From Bradyrhizobium lablabi (GTDB taxonomy: Bacteria; Pseudomonadota; Alphaproteobacteria; Rhizobiales; Xanthobacteraceae), in assembly GCF_018129385.1 (NCBI RefSeq), contig NZ_JAFCLN010000025.1, positions 1 to 64,000 on the forward strand: a stretch of DNA of 64,000 nt, written 5' to 3'. The notes under the pieces are model-generated. The model made no database searches and was not told the origin of the DNA. It was given only the letters and a program-made list of their open reading frames with translations. Both the position numbers and the translations under genes were made by a program. Of the stretch, positions 16,153-23,507 are shown in pieces; position 1 is the first letter of the stretch, and each line of letters begins with the position of its first letter.

Positions 16153-18381
16153 TCACGCGTCGATCGCGTCCTTGATCCGCTTTCGCGTCAGGGGCAAATC
16201 GCGCAGCCGTTTTCCGGTGGCGCTGGCGATGGCATTGGCAATCGAGGCGGCGGCTGGGCCCTGGCCGGTCTCGCCGCTTCCCAGGAACGGCTGGCCGGGG
16301 CGGTTGATGATGTGCACGTCGACCTTTTCGGGCACCGCGTCGAAGCGCAGGATGGGATAGGTCTGCCAGTCGATGCTGGTGATCCTGGTATCATCGAACG
16401 TGACGCTTTCGTAGAGCGTCCAGCTCATCGATTGCAGGATCGCACCCTCGATCTGGTTGACCAGCCCGTCCGGATTGACCACCTGGCCGCTGTCGACCGC
16501 GGCTACCGCGCGGATCAGGCGCGCCCGGCCGGTCTGCCGGTTCACCTCGACCTCGCTCGCGATTGCGCAATAGGCGGCGTGATTTTTGTAGCGCGCGAAG
16601 GCAAAGCCGTAGCCGCGGCCGGGCGGCGCCTTCTGGCCCTTCCGCCATCCGAAAGCTTGCGCCGCCTTTTCGATCGCGTCGCGTCCGCGCCTGTCGTCAA
16701 GATGCTTCAGGCGGAATTCGACCGGATCGGCGCCGGCCGCCGCCGCCAATTCGTCCATGAAACTCTCGGCCGAGAACACGTTGTGATAGGCGCCGAGCGC
16801 GCGCAGCGCGGAAATGCGCAGGGGCATCGCCGGGATAAAATGATGCACGACCTTTGCATTCGGGAATTTGTAGATCGGTATGGCGTTGCGATCGCCGCCG
16901 CCGTCCGGGAGCGGAAGCGGCTTGGGCGCCGGCGGCGCGAACGGCTGGGCAATGTGCTGGGCCGCCAGCATCGCGCCCGCGCCACCCGGCCGCATCGAAT
17001 GGGTGTTGCTCCATACTTCGAAATTCCAGTCCGATATCGCGCCATCGCCGTCGAGCGAGGCCTTCAACCGGGTCACCATCGCCGGACCGAACGGCTCCCA
17101 AGCGTGTTCCTGTTCGCGCATCCATTGCAGGCGAACCGGCACGCCGGGCAACGCGCGCGCGATCAGCGCTGCGTCGGCTGCGGCGTCGTCGGCGCCGTTG
17201 TGGCCGTAACACCCGGAGCCCTCTACGTGGATCAGCCGCACGCTGGCCGGCGGCACCCGCAGCATCTCCGCAATGCCCGCGCGGTCCGGATAGACGCCCT
17301 GGGTGTGGCTCCACACCGTCATGCGGTCGTCGAGCCATTGCGCCACCGCGCAGGACGGTCCGATCGATCCGTGGGCCTGGTAGGGGCGGGTGAAAGTGGC
17401 CTCGATCGTAAGCGCCGCGACGACTGCGGACGGATCGCTCTGCTGGTAGATGGTCGTGTCTTCTGACGGCAGGCCGGTCAGCACGCCTGGCAGATCATCC
17501 TGCTTCGGCAGCCGCGCCGTCTCACGCCATTTGGCCGCGGCAGCCAATGCGACCATCGCCTTGACAGCCTGATATTCCTTGCCGGCGACGACGGCGAGGA
17601 AGTTGCCGTCACGGACGATCCTCACCACGCCGGGCATTTTTTCGATTGCAGCGGCATCGTACCCGATCAATTCCGCGCCATAGCCGGGTGGCCGCACCAC
17701 GCGCGCGTGCACCATGCCGGACAGCCGCATGTCCTGAATATAGGCGGCGCCGCCGGTGACCTTGGCCGGAATATCCACGCGCGGTACCGGCCGGCCCATG
17801 ACCTGATAGGTCGCCGGATCCTTCAACCTCGACTTGGGCTGCGCCTGCACGTGAAACATCTCGCCGGCGACCAGTTCGCCGTAACCGAGCCGTCGGCCGT
17901 CGGGGGCGATGACGGCGCCGCCACCGGTCTTCAAGGCTTCGACCGGCAGATCGAGACGGCGCGCTGCCTGCGCGACCAGAAGTTCGCGAACCTGCGCCGC
18001 CGCGTTCTGGACGGCGGTGCCGCTGTTCTTCATCGAGTTGCTGCCGGAGGTATAGCCTTCGTTGGCGGTGCGGCTTGTGTCGGCGGTCACGACGTTCACG
18101 GACTCGAAGGGCACGTCGAGCTCCTCCGCCGCGATCTGCTGGAACGCGGTCTTAAAACCCTGGCCGAGTTCTGCCTTGCCGGTGAAGGCCGTGATCGCGC
18201 CGTCGGCATCGATGCGAAGCCAGGAATCGAGAAACGGCGTCTGCGCCAGGCTGCCGGGCGGCTTCGGCGCCGGCGGCGCGCTCTGGTCCTGCGCGAATGC
18301 GCCACGAAGCGAGAAGCTGACAATCAGAGCGCCGCCGCCTGCAAGCACGCTGCGGCGATTGAGACTGACGGGGCCGTTCAT
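16153..18381 (-). CDS. Molybdopterin-binding subunit, periplasmic xanthine-oxidase family (isoquinoline/aldehyde oxidoreductase type)
   Basis: A 742-residue large subunit of a molybdenum hydroxylase. It opens with a Tat signal (MNGPVSLNRRSVLAGGGALI), so it acts in the periplasm. Family features include TGKAELGQGFKTAFQQIAAE, NEGYTSGSNSMKNSG, YQAHGSIGPSCAVAQW (residues about 306-321), and the C-terminal FLGSGETGQGPAAASIANA with the catalytic glutamate (GSGETGQ). The architecture is that of the IorB/NicB-type enzymes that hydroxylate N-heterocycles or oxidise aldehydes and pass electrons to cytochrome c. The start codon overlaps the stop of the 2Fe-2S subunit by ATGA, so translation is coupled. 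It is the last gene of a three-gene operon. The substrate cannot be told from sequence. Confidence 0.92.
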   Translation of the reverse strand: MNGPVSLNRRSVLAGGGALIVSFSLRGAFAQDQSAPPAPKPPGSLAQTPFLDSWLRIDADGAITAFTGKAELGQGFKTAFQQIAAEELDVPFESVNVVTADTSRTANEGYTSGSNSMKNSGTAVQNAAAQVRELLVAQAARRLDLPVEALKTGGGAVIAPDGRRLGYGELVAGEMFHVQAQPKSRLKDPATYQVMGRPVPRVDIPAKVTGGAAYIQDMRLSGMVHARVVRPPGYGAELIGYDAAAIEKMPGVVRIVRDGNFLAVVAGKEYQAVKAMVALAAAAKWRETARLPKQDDLPGVLTGLPSEDTTIYQQSDPSAVVAALTIEATFTRPYQAHGSIGPSCAVAQWLDDRMTVWSHTQGVYPDRAGIAEMLRVPPASVRLIHVEGSGCYGHNGADDAAADAALIARALPGVPVRLQWMREQEHAWEPFGPAMVTRLKASLDGDGAISDWNFEVWSNTHSMRPGGAGAMLAAQHIAQPFAPPAPKPLPLPDGGGDRNAIPIYKFPNAKVVHHFIPAMPLRISALRALGAYHNVFSAESFMDELAAAAGADPVEFRLKHLDDRRGRDAIEKAAQAFGWRKGQKAPPGRGYGFAFARYKNHAAYCAIASEVEVNRQTGRARLIRAVAAVDSGQVVNPDGLVNQIEGAILQSMSWTLYESVTFDDTRITSIDWQTYPILRFDAVPEKVDVHIINRPGQPFLGSGETGQGPAAASIANAIASATGKRLRDLPLTRKRIKDAIDA

Positions 18382-18899
18382 GGCATGCTCCCTTGGATAG
18401 ATCCCTCTTGGATAGATCCCTTGGCAGGTGAAGCATCGGCGGTCTGCATCAGCCGGCCCGCGCGATGCACGGCGCGGAGAATGCGCATATGGGTGCCGCA
18501 GCGGCAGAGATTGATCTCGAGCTCGGCTCTGATCTGCTCGTCGGTCGGTTTCGGATTGCGCTGTAGCAGGGCCTGCGCCCGCATCATCATCCCGGCGATG
18601 CAATAGCCGCATTGCGCCGCCTGCTCCTCGATGAAGGCGCGCTGGATCGGGGCCGGCGCTTCGATGCTGCCCAACCCCTCAAGCGTGGTGACCTTCTTGC
18701 CCTCCAGCAGCAGCAGCGGCGTGACGCAGGACAGCACGGCCTTGCCGTCGACGATGACGGTGCAGGATCCGCATTGGCCGAGTCCGCAGCCGAATTTGGC
18801 GGCGTTGAGCTTGAGATCGTCGCGCAGGACATACAGCAGCGGCGTATCGGGATCGGCGTCGACCTGGTGGTCCTGACCATTGACCTTCAATGTCATCAT
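18378..18899 (-). CDS. 2Fe-2S subunit of molybdenum hydroxylase (IorA/NicA-like)
   Basis: A 173-residue iron-sulfur subunit. The plant-ferredoxin-type cluster uses Cys38, Cys43, Cys46 and Cys58 (FGCGLGQCGSC, then VLSC). The second cluster sits in the C-terminal helical domain (QCGYCIAGM and NLCRCGTH). I place the start at 18899 because that ATG overlaps the stop of the cytochrome gene as ATGA; the next codon is also ATG. At the other end its stop overlaps the start of the molybdenum subunit. The protein has no signal peptide, so it would ride through the Tat system bound to the large subunit. The extreme C-terminus (SIQEGSIQGSMP) is repetitive because of a 15-bp tandem duplication. Confidence 0.93.
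   Translation of the reverse strand: MMTLKVNGQDHQVDADPDTPLLYVLRDDLKLNAAKFGCGLGQCGSCTVIVDGKAVLSCVTPLLLLEGKKVTTLEGLGSIEAPAPIQRAFIEEQAAQCGYCIAGMMMRAQALLQRNPKPTDEQIRAELEINLCRCGTHMRILRAVHRAGRLMQTADASPAKGSIQEGSIQGSMP
18392..18421. repeat. 15-bp exact tandem duplication in the 2Fe-2S subunit C-terminus
   Basis: CTTGGATAGATCCCT occurs twice in a row (18392-18406, 18407-18421). It keeps the frame of the 2Fe-2S gene and encodes the repeated GSIQ/EGSIQ tail. It also lies just upstream of the molybdenum subunit start codon (18381) and could change ribosome access there. Confidence 0.8.
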
Positions 18900-20245
18900 G
18901 GCTTGTCTCGCTGCGTTGTGTCGGCGGGCGGATTTGGCAGGGATACGGTCTGGGTTCGTCTCGCATCCCGTACCGTTCCGGTTACATCCGTCCATGGCGG
19001 CCGGTGGCTGAACTGTGCGCGCAAATAGTTCAGCAGCGCCGCGATCTGGTCGTCGCTCATACTGTCGGCGAAGCCGGGCATGATCGGGCTGGCTTCGCCT
19101 TGCTCGGGACGGATGCCCGACAGCACGATGTTGGCGGCGTTGCGCGCGTCGGGAGCGCTGAGGGCGGTGGAGAGCGCAAGATCGATCCCGCCATAGGGTG
19201 GCGCCCGGCCGGCGGCGTGGCATGGCGCGCAAGTCGCGGCGTATAGCGATGCGCCCGCCGCATTGCCGTTGGCAGGTGGCGCTTGCGGCGAACGTGAACC
19301 GGCCTGCGCCAGCAGCTCGTCGCCGCGGCGCTTGCGCTCGGCTGTCGGCGCGCCGAACATGTCGGCCATATAGGTTGCGATCGCGCGGACATCGCTCGCG
19401 GGCACTTCAGACAGATTTCTGACGACCTCCGCCATCGGACCGCGCGCGACGCCGTGCTCGGAATGCCAGCCCCGACGGAGATATTCAAACAGCGCCTCCG
19501 CATTCCACGGCACCGGCGCGGGCGACTGATTGTTGATTGCGTAAGCGTGCCAGTTGTCGACGTCGGCGCCGGCAAACGGCACGCGGGCCTTTTCCGCACC
19601 CAGCGCGTTGCGCGGAGTGTGGCAGGAGCCGCAATGCGCCAGCCCCTCGACTAGGTACGCGCCGTGATTCCATTCAGCGCTTTGCTCCGGGTCCACCTGG
19701 TAGGTGCCGTGGCGCAGGAACAGCAGCTTCCAGCCGGCGACCAGGACGCGCTGATTGAACGGAAACGACAATTGATTCTCGCGCGCAGGGGCATGAGCGG
19801 GTTGCCGCGTCATCAAATAGGCGTAGAGCGCGCGATTGTCCTGGTCGGAAACATTGGTGAAGTGATCATAGGGAAAGGTCGGATAGAGATGCCGGCCGTC
19901 GCGGTCGATGCCTGACTGCATGGCGCGGCGGAACGCGGCTTCGGACCAGCGGCCGATTCCGGTCTCGGGATCCGGGGTGATGTTCGAGGAATAGACGGTG
20001 CCGAACGGCGTCGGCACCGCGACGCCGCCGGCAAAGTCCTTTTCCCCGCGCAGCGTGTGGCAACTGCTGCAATTGCCGATCGCCGCAAGGTCGCGGCCGC
20101 GCTTGACGAGGGCGCTGTCGAAGGACTGCGGCGCCGGCGGATCGATCGTGGCAATCGCCGGCCGCCACACGACAGCAATCGCGGCAATCGCAACGGCGAT
20201 TGCGGCTATCGCAATGATGTTTCCGATCATCCGCGGCGATGCCAT
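18896..20245 (-). CDS. Membrane-anchored triheme cytochrome c (electron acceptor of the Mo hydroxylase)
   Basis: A 449-residue c-type cytochrome with three CxxCH heme sites: CSSCH, CGSCH and CAPCH. An N-terminal hydrophobic segment of Ile/Ala repeats (MIGNIIAIAAIAVAIAAIAV) is an uncleaved anchor or signal. The layout matches AdhB-like subunits, which take electrons from a periplasmic dehydrogenase and hand them to the respiratory chain. It is the first gene of the operon, and its stop overlaps the 2Fe-2S gene start (ATGA), so the three products are probably made in equal amounts. I chose the ATG at 20243-20245 with AAAGGTG upstream; a longer in-frame start at 20287 is less likely. The axial methionine of the third heme is probably in SPIMPGF. 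Confidence 0.92.
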   Translation of the reverse strand: MASPRMIGNIIAIAAIAVAIAAIAVVWRPAIATIDPPAPQSFDSALVKRGRDLAAIGNCSSCHTLRGEKDFAGGVAVPTPFGTVYSSNITPDPETGIGRWSEAAFRRAMQSGIDRDGRHLYPTFPYDHFTNVSDQDNRALYAYLMTRQPAHAPARENQLSFPFNQRVLVAGWKLLFLRHGTYQVDPEQSAEWNHGAYLVEGLAHCGSCHTPRNALGAEKARVPFAGADVDNWHAYAINNQSPAPVPWNAEALFEYLRRGWHSEHGVARGPMAEVVRNLSEVPASDVRAIATYMADMFGAPTAERKRRGDELLAQAGSRSPQAPPANGNAAGASLYAATCAPCHAAGRAPPYGGIDLALSTALSAPDARNAANIVLSGIRPEQGEASPIMPGFADSMSDDQIAALLNYLRAQFSHRPPWTDVTGTVRDARRTQTVSLPNPPADTTQRDKP

Positions 20246-20524
20246 TTTGCACCTTTTTGAGCCGCCTGAGCCTGTTCCTGCCAGCACGGGATCATCCGTG
20301 GCTGGACCAAGTCATGCCGGGGCCGCCGGGTTCCGGCACGCAACAGGTTGTTATCGTGTTGAAGCCGGAATGCTTCCGGGCTGTCCCGCAGTTGTGCCGC
20401 CTCGCCGGTCTGAACACACTTGGCCCCTTGAAATGCCGGTTATTTGAGCGGGGGCGGCCACAATATCCATTCGACCGGTGCTATCCTGCCGCCTAGTCTG
20501 GTGCAGGGCTTTGGGCGGTCAGGC

Positions 20525-21010
20525 ATGCGCGATATCCTGGAATACTGTGTCGGCGGATTGCGGCGGAACGTTTCGGCCGGCACGGAAGTGCTGCATGAGG
20601 GCGGCCGCACCGGCCATCTCTTCGTGCTGATCGAGGGCCGTCTCGAAGTGGTGAAAGGCGAGACGATTGTCGCCACCATCACTGAACCCGGCGCCGTGCT
20701 GGGCGAGATGAGTGTGCTGCTCGACAAGCCGCATACCGCGACGGTGCGCGCGGCCGCCGACTCCATCATCTACGAGATCGACGATGCCGCTTCCTTCCTG
20801 CGCAAGCAGCCGGCGGTGGCGATCCTGATCGCGAAAATGCTGGCGCAGCGGCTCAACGTCGCCAACACCTATCTCGCCGACCTCAAGCAGCAATATGCCG
20901 GGCACGGCAACCATCTTGCGATGGTCGGCGATCTCCTACAGAGCATGATCAACCTGCCATCGGCTCAGGTTTCGCCAGGTTCGGATCGGCAATCCGATCC
21001 AAGGTTGTGA
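20525..21010 (+). CDS. Cyclic-nucleotide-binding domain protein without DNA-binding domain
   Basis: A 161-residue single cNMP-binding domain. The beta-roll is seen from about residue 15 to 105: GTEVLHEGGRTGHLFVLIEG, then the phosphate-binding cassette as PGAVLGEMSVLLDKPHTATV, where G-E-M and the R/T positions are kept in degenerate form. A C-terminal helix (KMLAQRLNVANTYLADLKQQ) follows and the protein ends; there is no helix-turn-helix, so it is not a Crp/Fnr transcription factor. I use the ATG at 20525, as the longer frame adds an unconserved-looking segment. Its 3' end overlaps that of the convergent metallophosphoesterase gene by 62 bases. It probably works as a stand-alone sensor or regulatory subunit. 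Confidence 0.8.
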   Translation: MRDILEYCVGGLRRNVSAGTEVLHEGGRTGHLFVLIEGRLEVVKGETIVATITEPGAVLGEMSVLLDKPHTATVRAAADSIIYEIDDAASFLRKQPAVAILIAKMLAQRLNVANTYLADLKQQYAGHGNHLAMVGDLLQSMINLPSAQVSPGSDRQSDPRL

Positions 21011-21776
21011 GCCAGGCCGGCGGCTGCACGATCGGCAGCGCCGGCCGCGCGAGCGGCGCCTTGAGGTCGATGTAGCGTGCATCGCCCGCGGGAAGCCAGA
21101 ACGCCTTCGCATCGTCGATGTCGAGCACGATGTAGACCGGCGGCCGGCCGGGCTGGAGGCCGCTGTTGAACACCCAGGTCTCACCGAGCCGGTCGAACCA
21201 CGAGCCGTCATGGATGAAGGGCGATTGATGCACATGGCCGGAGATCACCATCGACGGCTGATAGCGTGCGATCCATTGCACGAGATCGACATCGCCGAAA
21301 AAGCGCTTGCCGCCCCAACTGGTCGGTGAGTTCGCGGGCGGGGCGTGATGCACCCAGATCCATCGTCCCGGCCGTCGCGCAGAGGCTTCGCGCAACTGAT
21401 CTTCGAGACGCTGTTTGACGAGCGGCCCATCCCACCATGGGCAGACTGTGAAGAGCGTGTCGCCGATCGTCAGATCATCGCCGTCGCAGACAATGCCGAG
21501 CTCGCGCGCTTCGCCGATCCAGCGCGCGATCTTCTCGCCCTCGGCGCTGCGCTCGTCGAGGTCGTGATTGCCCGAGCAGAGGATGACTTTTGTGATGCCG
21601 GAGAGCAGCGCAAGATATTTCTTCACCACCACGATCTGGGCGCGAAAGTCGACGAACGAGCCGACGTCGAGCGCATCGCCCGCAAAGATCACGAGATCGA
21701 ATTCGGGCGCGGCCGCCAGCAGCCAGTCGAACTGCGGCAACGAATAGTGCAAATCGGCGACGACGAGGCAGCGCAT
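20949..21776 (-). CDS. Metallophosphoesterase (calcineurin-like)
   Basis: A 275-residue calcineurin-like phosphoesterase with the whole dinuclear-metal signature: ADLHYS (D-x-H), FAGDALD (G-D), CSGNHD (G-N-H-D), WVHHAPP and SGHVHQS (G-H-x-H). These residues bind two metal ions for phosphomonoester, phosphodiester or nucleotide hydrolysis. I begin at the ATG at 21774-21776 (MRCLVVADLH), where the first beta strand starts; a TTG at 21791 is the alternative. There is no signal peptide, so it is cytosolic. It overlaps the cNMP-binding gene tail-to-tail by 62 bases. The nearness to a cyclic-nucleotide sensor makes a class III cAMP phosphodiesterase role worth testing, but nothing in the sequence proves it. 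Confidence 0.85.
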   Translation of the reverse strand: MRCLVVADLHYSLPQFDWLLAAAPEFDLVIFAGDALDVGSFVDFRAQIVVVKKYLALLSGITKVILCSGNHDLDERSAEGEKIARWIGEARELGIVCDGDDLTIGDTLFTVCPWWDGPLVKQRLEDQLREASARRPGRWIWVHHAPPANSPTSWGGKRFFGDVDLVQWIARYQPSMVISGHVHQSPFIHDGSWFDRLGETWVFNSGLQPGRPPVYIVLDIDDAKAFWLPAGDARYIDLKAPLARPALPIVQPPAWLTTLDRIADPNLAKPEPMAG

Positions 21777-21940
21777 CGCGGGCTGATCCAAATCGCTTAA
21801 AAACTAGGCGGCAGCAGGCGGATGTATTCAGGTAGGTGAAATACGAGCAATTATTGTGCCGCGTGGAACCGGCCGAGCGCGACACAGGCACGCATCTCCT
21901 GGCGAGCAAGCCTGTGCCTGGCCGAGAGATGTCCGCGCGA

Positions 21941-22897
21941 TCAACGCTTGATGTCGAAATCCACCGCAGTGGTGTTGCCGCCGCTGACGATGACAGCCAC
22001 CCGTTCGCCGGGCTGCGGTACATAGGCTCCCGACAACAGCGCCGAGAACGCCGCGGCTCCTCCCGGCTCGGCCACGATCCGCAGGACGCGCCACAGCGTC
22101 TCCTGCGCGTTGGCGATCGCCTCGTCGGAAACCAGCACGGTTTTCGACGCATATTCCCGGACGATCGGGAAGACGCGTTCACCAACCCGCTGCGGCGCCA
22201 GCGAATCCGCCGCGAGCCCGCCGGCCTCGGCATCGACCGGGCGTCCGGCTTCGAGCGCTCTTGTCAGGGTAGGGGAAGCGGAAGGTTCGACGCCGACCAC
22301 TTTGATCCGGCCGGCATACCAGGCGGCGATTCCGGCAATCAGTCCGCCGCCGCCCACCGAGACCAGTACGGTATCGATGCCTGGGGCCTGCTGCTCGAGT
22401 TCGAGGCCGAGCGTTCCTTGTCCCGTGATGGTCTCGTCCTGATCGAACGCGGGCAGCAGCATCGCGCCGGTCCGTTGCGCCCATTGCTCGCTGGCCGCGA
22501 GCGCGTCCGCATAGCGGTCACCCTCGATCGTGAGGTCGGCGCCATAGTCGCGGATGCGCGCCACCTTGGCCGGCGACGAGACGCTGGGCACGAAAATCTT
22601 GGCCGGTTTCGAGAGCCTCATGGCGGCATAGGCGACAGCCGCGCCGTGATTGCCTCCGGATGCCGCGACCACGCCGGCCGCCGGCACGGCGCGCGAGAGC
22701 AGATTGGCGAACGCGCCGCGCGCCTTGAACGAGCCCGAGTGCTGTAGCAGCTCAAGCTTGAGCGTCAGCGATTCCGCCGTCAGGCCGAAATCCTGTCCTG
22801 CGACCTCGATGACCGGCGTTCGCCGGATGTGCTGCCGGATCAGTTTTTCGCATTGCGCGATCGATTGATTCGTGACGGTACGGCCGGATGCATTCAT
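21941..22897 (-). CDS. PLP-dependent threonine/serine dehydratase
   Basis: A 318-residue fold-type II PLP enzyme of the threonine/serine dehydratase group, which converts Thr to 2-oxobutanoate or Ser to pyruvate plus ammonia. The PLP lysine is Lys58 in the motif SGSFKARGA. The phosphate loop is SVGGGGLIAG (near 175-185), and ASGGNHGAAVAYAA is the substrate-binding segment. There is no C-terminal ACT regulatory domain, so it is a short, catabolic-like form rather than biosynthetic IlvA. Serine racemase-like activity is possible. It diverges from a small ArsR-family regulator, with a 62-base AT-rich gap that probably holds a shared control region. Confidence 0.88.
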   Translation of the reverse strand: MNASGRTVTNQSIAQCEKLIRQHIRRTPVIEVAGQDFGLTAESLTLKLELLQHSGSFKARGAFANLLSRAVPAAGVVAASGGNHGAAVAYAAMRLSKPAKIFVPSVSSPAKVARIRDYGADLTIEGDRYADALAASEQWAQRTGAMLLPAFDQDETITGQGTLGLELEQQAPGIDTVLVSVGGGGLIAGIAAWYAGRIKVVGVEPSASPTLTRALEAGRPVDAEAGGLAADSLAPQRVGERVFPIVREYASKTVLVSDEAIANAQETLWRVLRIVAEPGGAAAFSALLSGAYVPQPGERVAVIVSGGNTTAVDFDIKR

Positions 22898-22925
22898 TGC
22901 TTGCTCTCCACGCGGGCGCCGCGGA

Positions 22926-22959
22926 TTGACAGAAATTAGTCATTTAGCTAATTAGCAAT
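22926..22959. promoter_or_regulatory. Candidate operator/promoter between the dehydratase and ArsR genes
   Basis: TTGACA (22926-22931) precedes the AT-rich palindromic segment ATTAGTCATTTAGCTAATTAG (22935-22955), which holds the palindromes TTAGCTAA and CTAATTAG. This ends four bases before the arsR-type start codon. The AT-rich palindrome in a GC-rich genome is a plausible ArsR operator that would control both genes. Exact -10 elements cannot be assigned. Confidence 0.4.
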
Positions 22960-23277
22960 ATGGCTTCTTTGAACGACGACGTCGAGTCCGCTTTTCGTGC
23001 GCTGGCCAGCGACCGGCGGCTTTTGATCCTGGAATGGCTGAAACGCCCGAAGGCGCATTTCCGGCCGCAGGTCGACGGCGATCTCGTCAGGGATGGCGTC
23101 TGCGGCGTGCTGATCGCCGAAAAGCTCGGCGTCAGCCAGCCGACCGTCAGCGAGCACCTGAAAATCCTCTCGCAGGCGGGCCTTGTGACCGCCAAGCGCG
23201 TCAAGCAGTGGACGTTCTACAAGCGCGACGAGCAACGCATCGCCCGGCTAAAAACGGCGATGCTGGAGAAGATCTGA
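22960..23277 (+). CDS. ArsR-family winged-helix regulator
   Basis: A 105-residue ArsR-type repressor. The wing-helix core is complete: AFRALASDRRLLILEWLKRP, then CGVLIAEKLGVSQPTVSEHLKILSQAGLV (recognition helix QPTVSEHLKIL, about 66-76) and the KQWTFYKRDE wing. It lacks the ELCVC metal-binding motif of arsenic sensors; the only cysteine is in DGVCGVLIAEK. The effector is therefore probably not arsenite. The insertion FRPQVDGDLVRDGV between the first helices is common in SmtB-like rhizobial proteins. It diverges from the dehydratase gene, which it may control. No operon partner follows. Confidence 0.88.
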   Translation: MASLNDDVESAFRALASDRRLLILEWLKRPKAHFRPQVDGDLVRDGVCGVLIAEKLGVSQPTVSEHLKILSQAGLVTAKRVKQWTFYKRDEQRIARLKTAMLEKI

Positions 23278-23321
23278 GGCATTTTCCGGTTTAAATCGAC
23301 TCGTGCCGTGCGAGCGTCGGC

Positions 23322-23477
23322 CTTCATGGTTCGAGACGCGCCAACGGGTCCGCGCGAAGCGCGGCCCGATGATAAACTCCGACGCGCCCCTCACCATGAG
23401 GGTCTTGCTGTTTTGTTCGGCGCCACACCCACCGACCTCATCCTGAGGAGCGCGCACGCGCGTCTCGAAGGATGAAG
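23322..23477. repeat. Dispersed palindromic repeat
   Basis: CTTCATGGTTCGAGACGCGC (23322-23341) is matched by GCGCGTCTCGAAGGATGAAG (23458-23477) as an inverted repeat with two mismatches. Inside are CTCACCATGAGG and CTCATCCTGAGG, both themselves palindromic. This looks like a multi-copy intergenic element I recall from Bradyrhizobium. It fills the gap between the convergent ArsR and kinase genes. Confidence 0.6.
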
Positions 23478-23507
23478 CCACCGAACGAAAACGTGCGGCG
23501 GCAAGCC

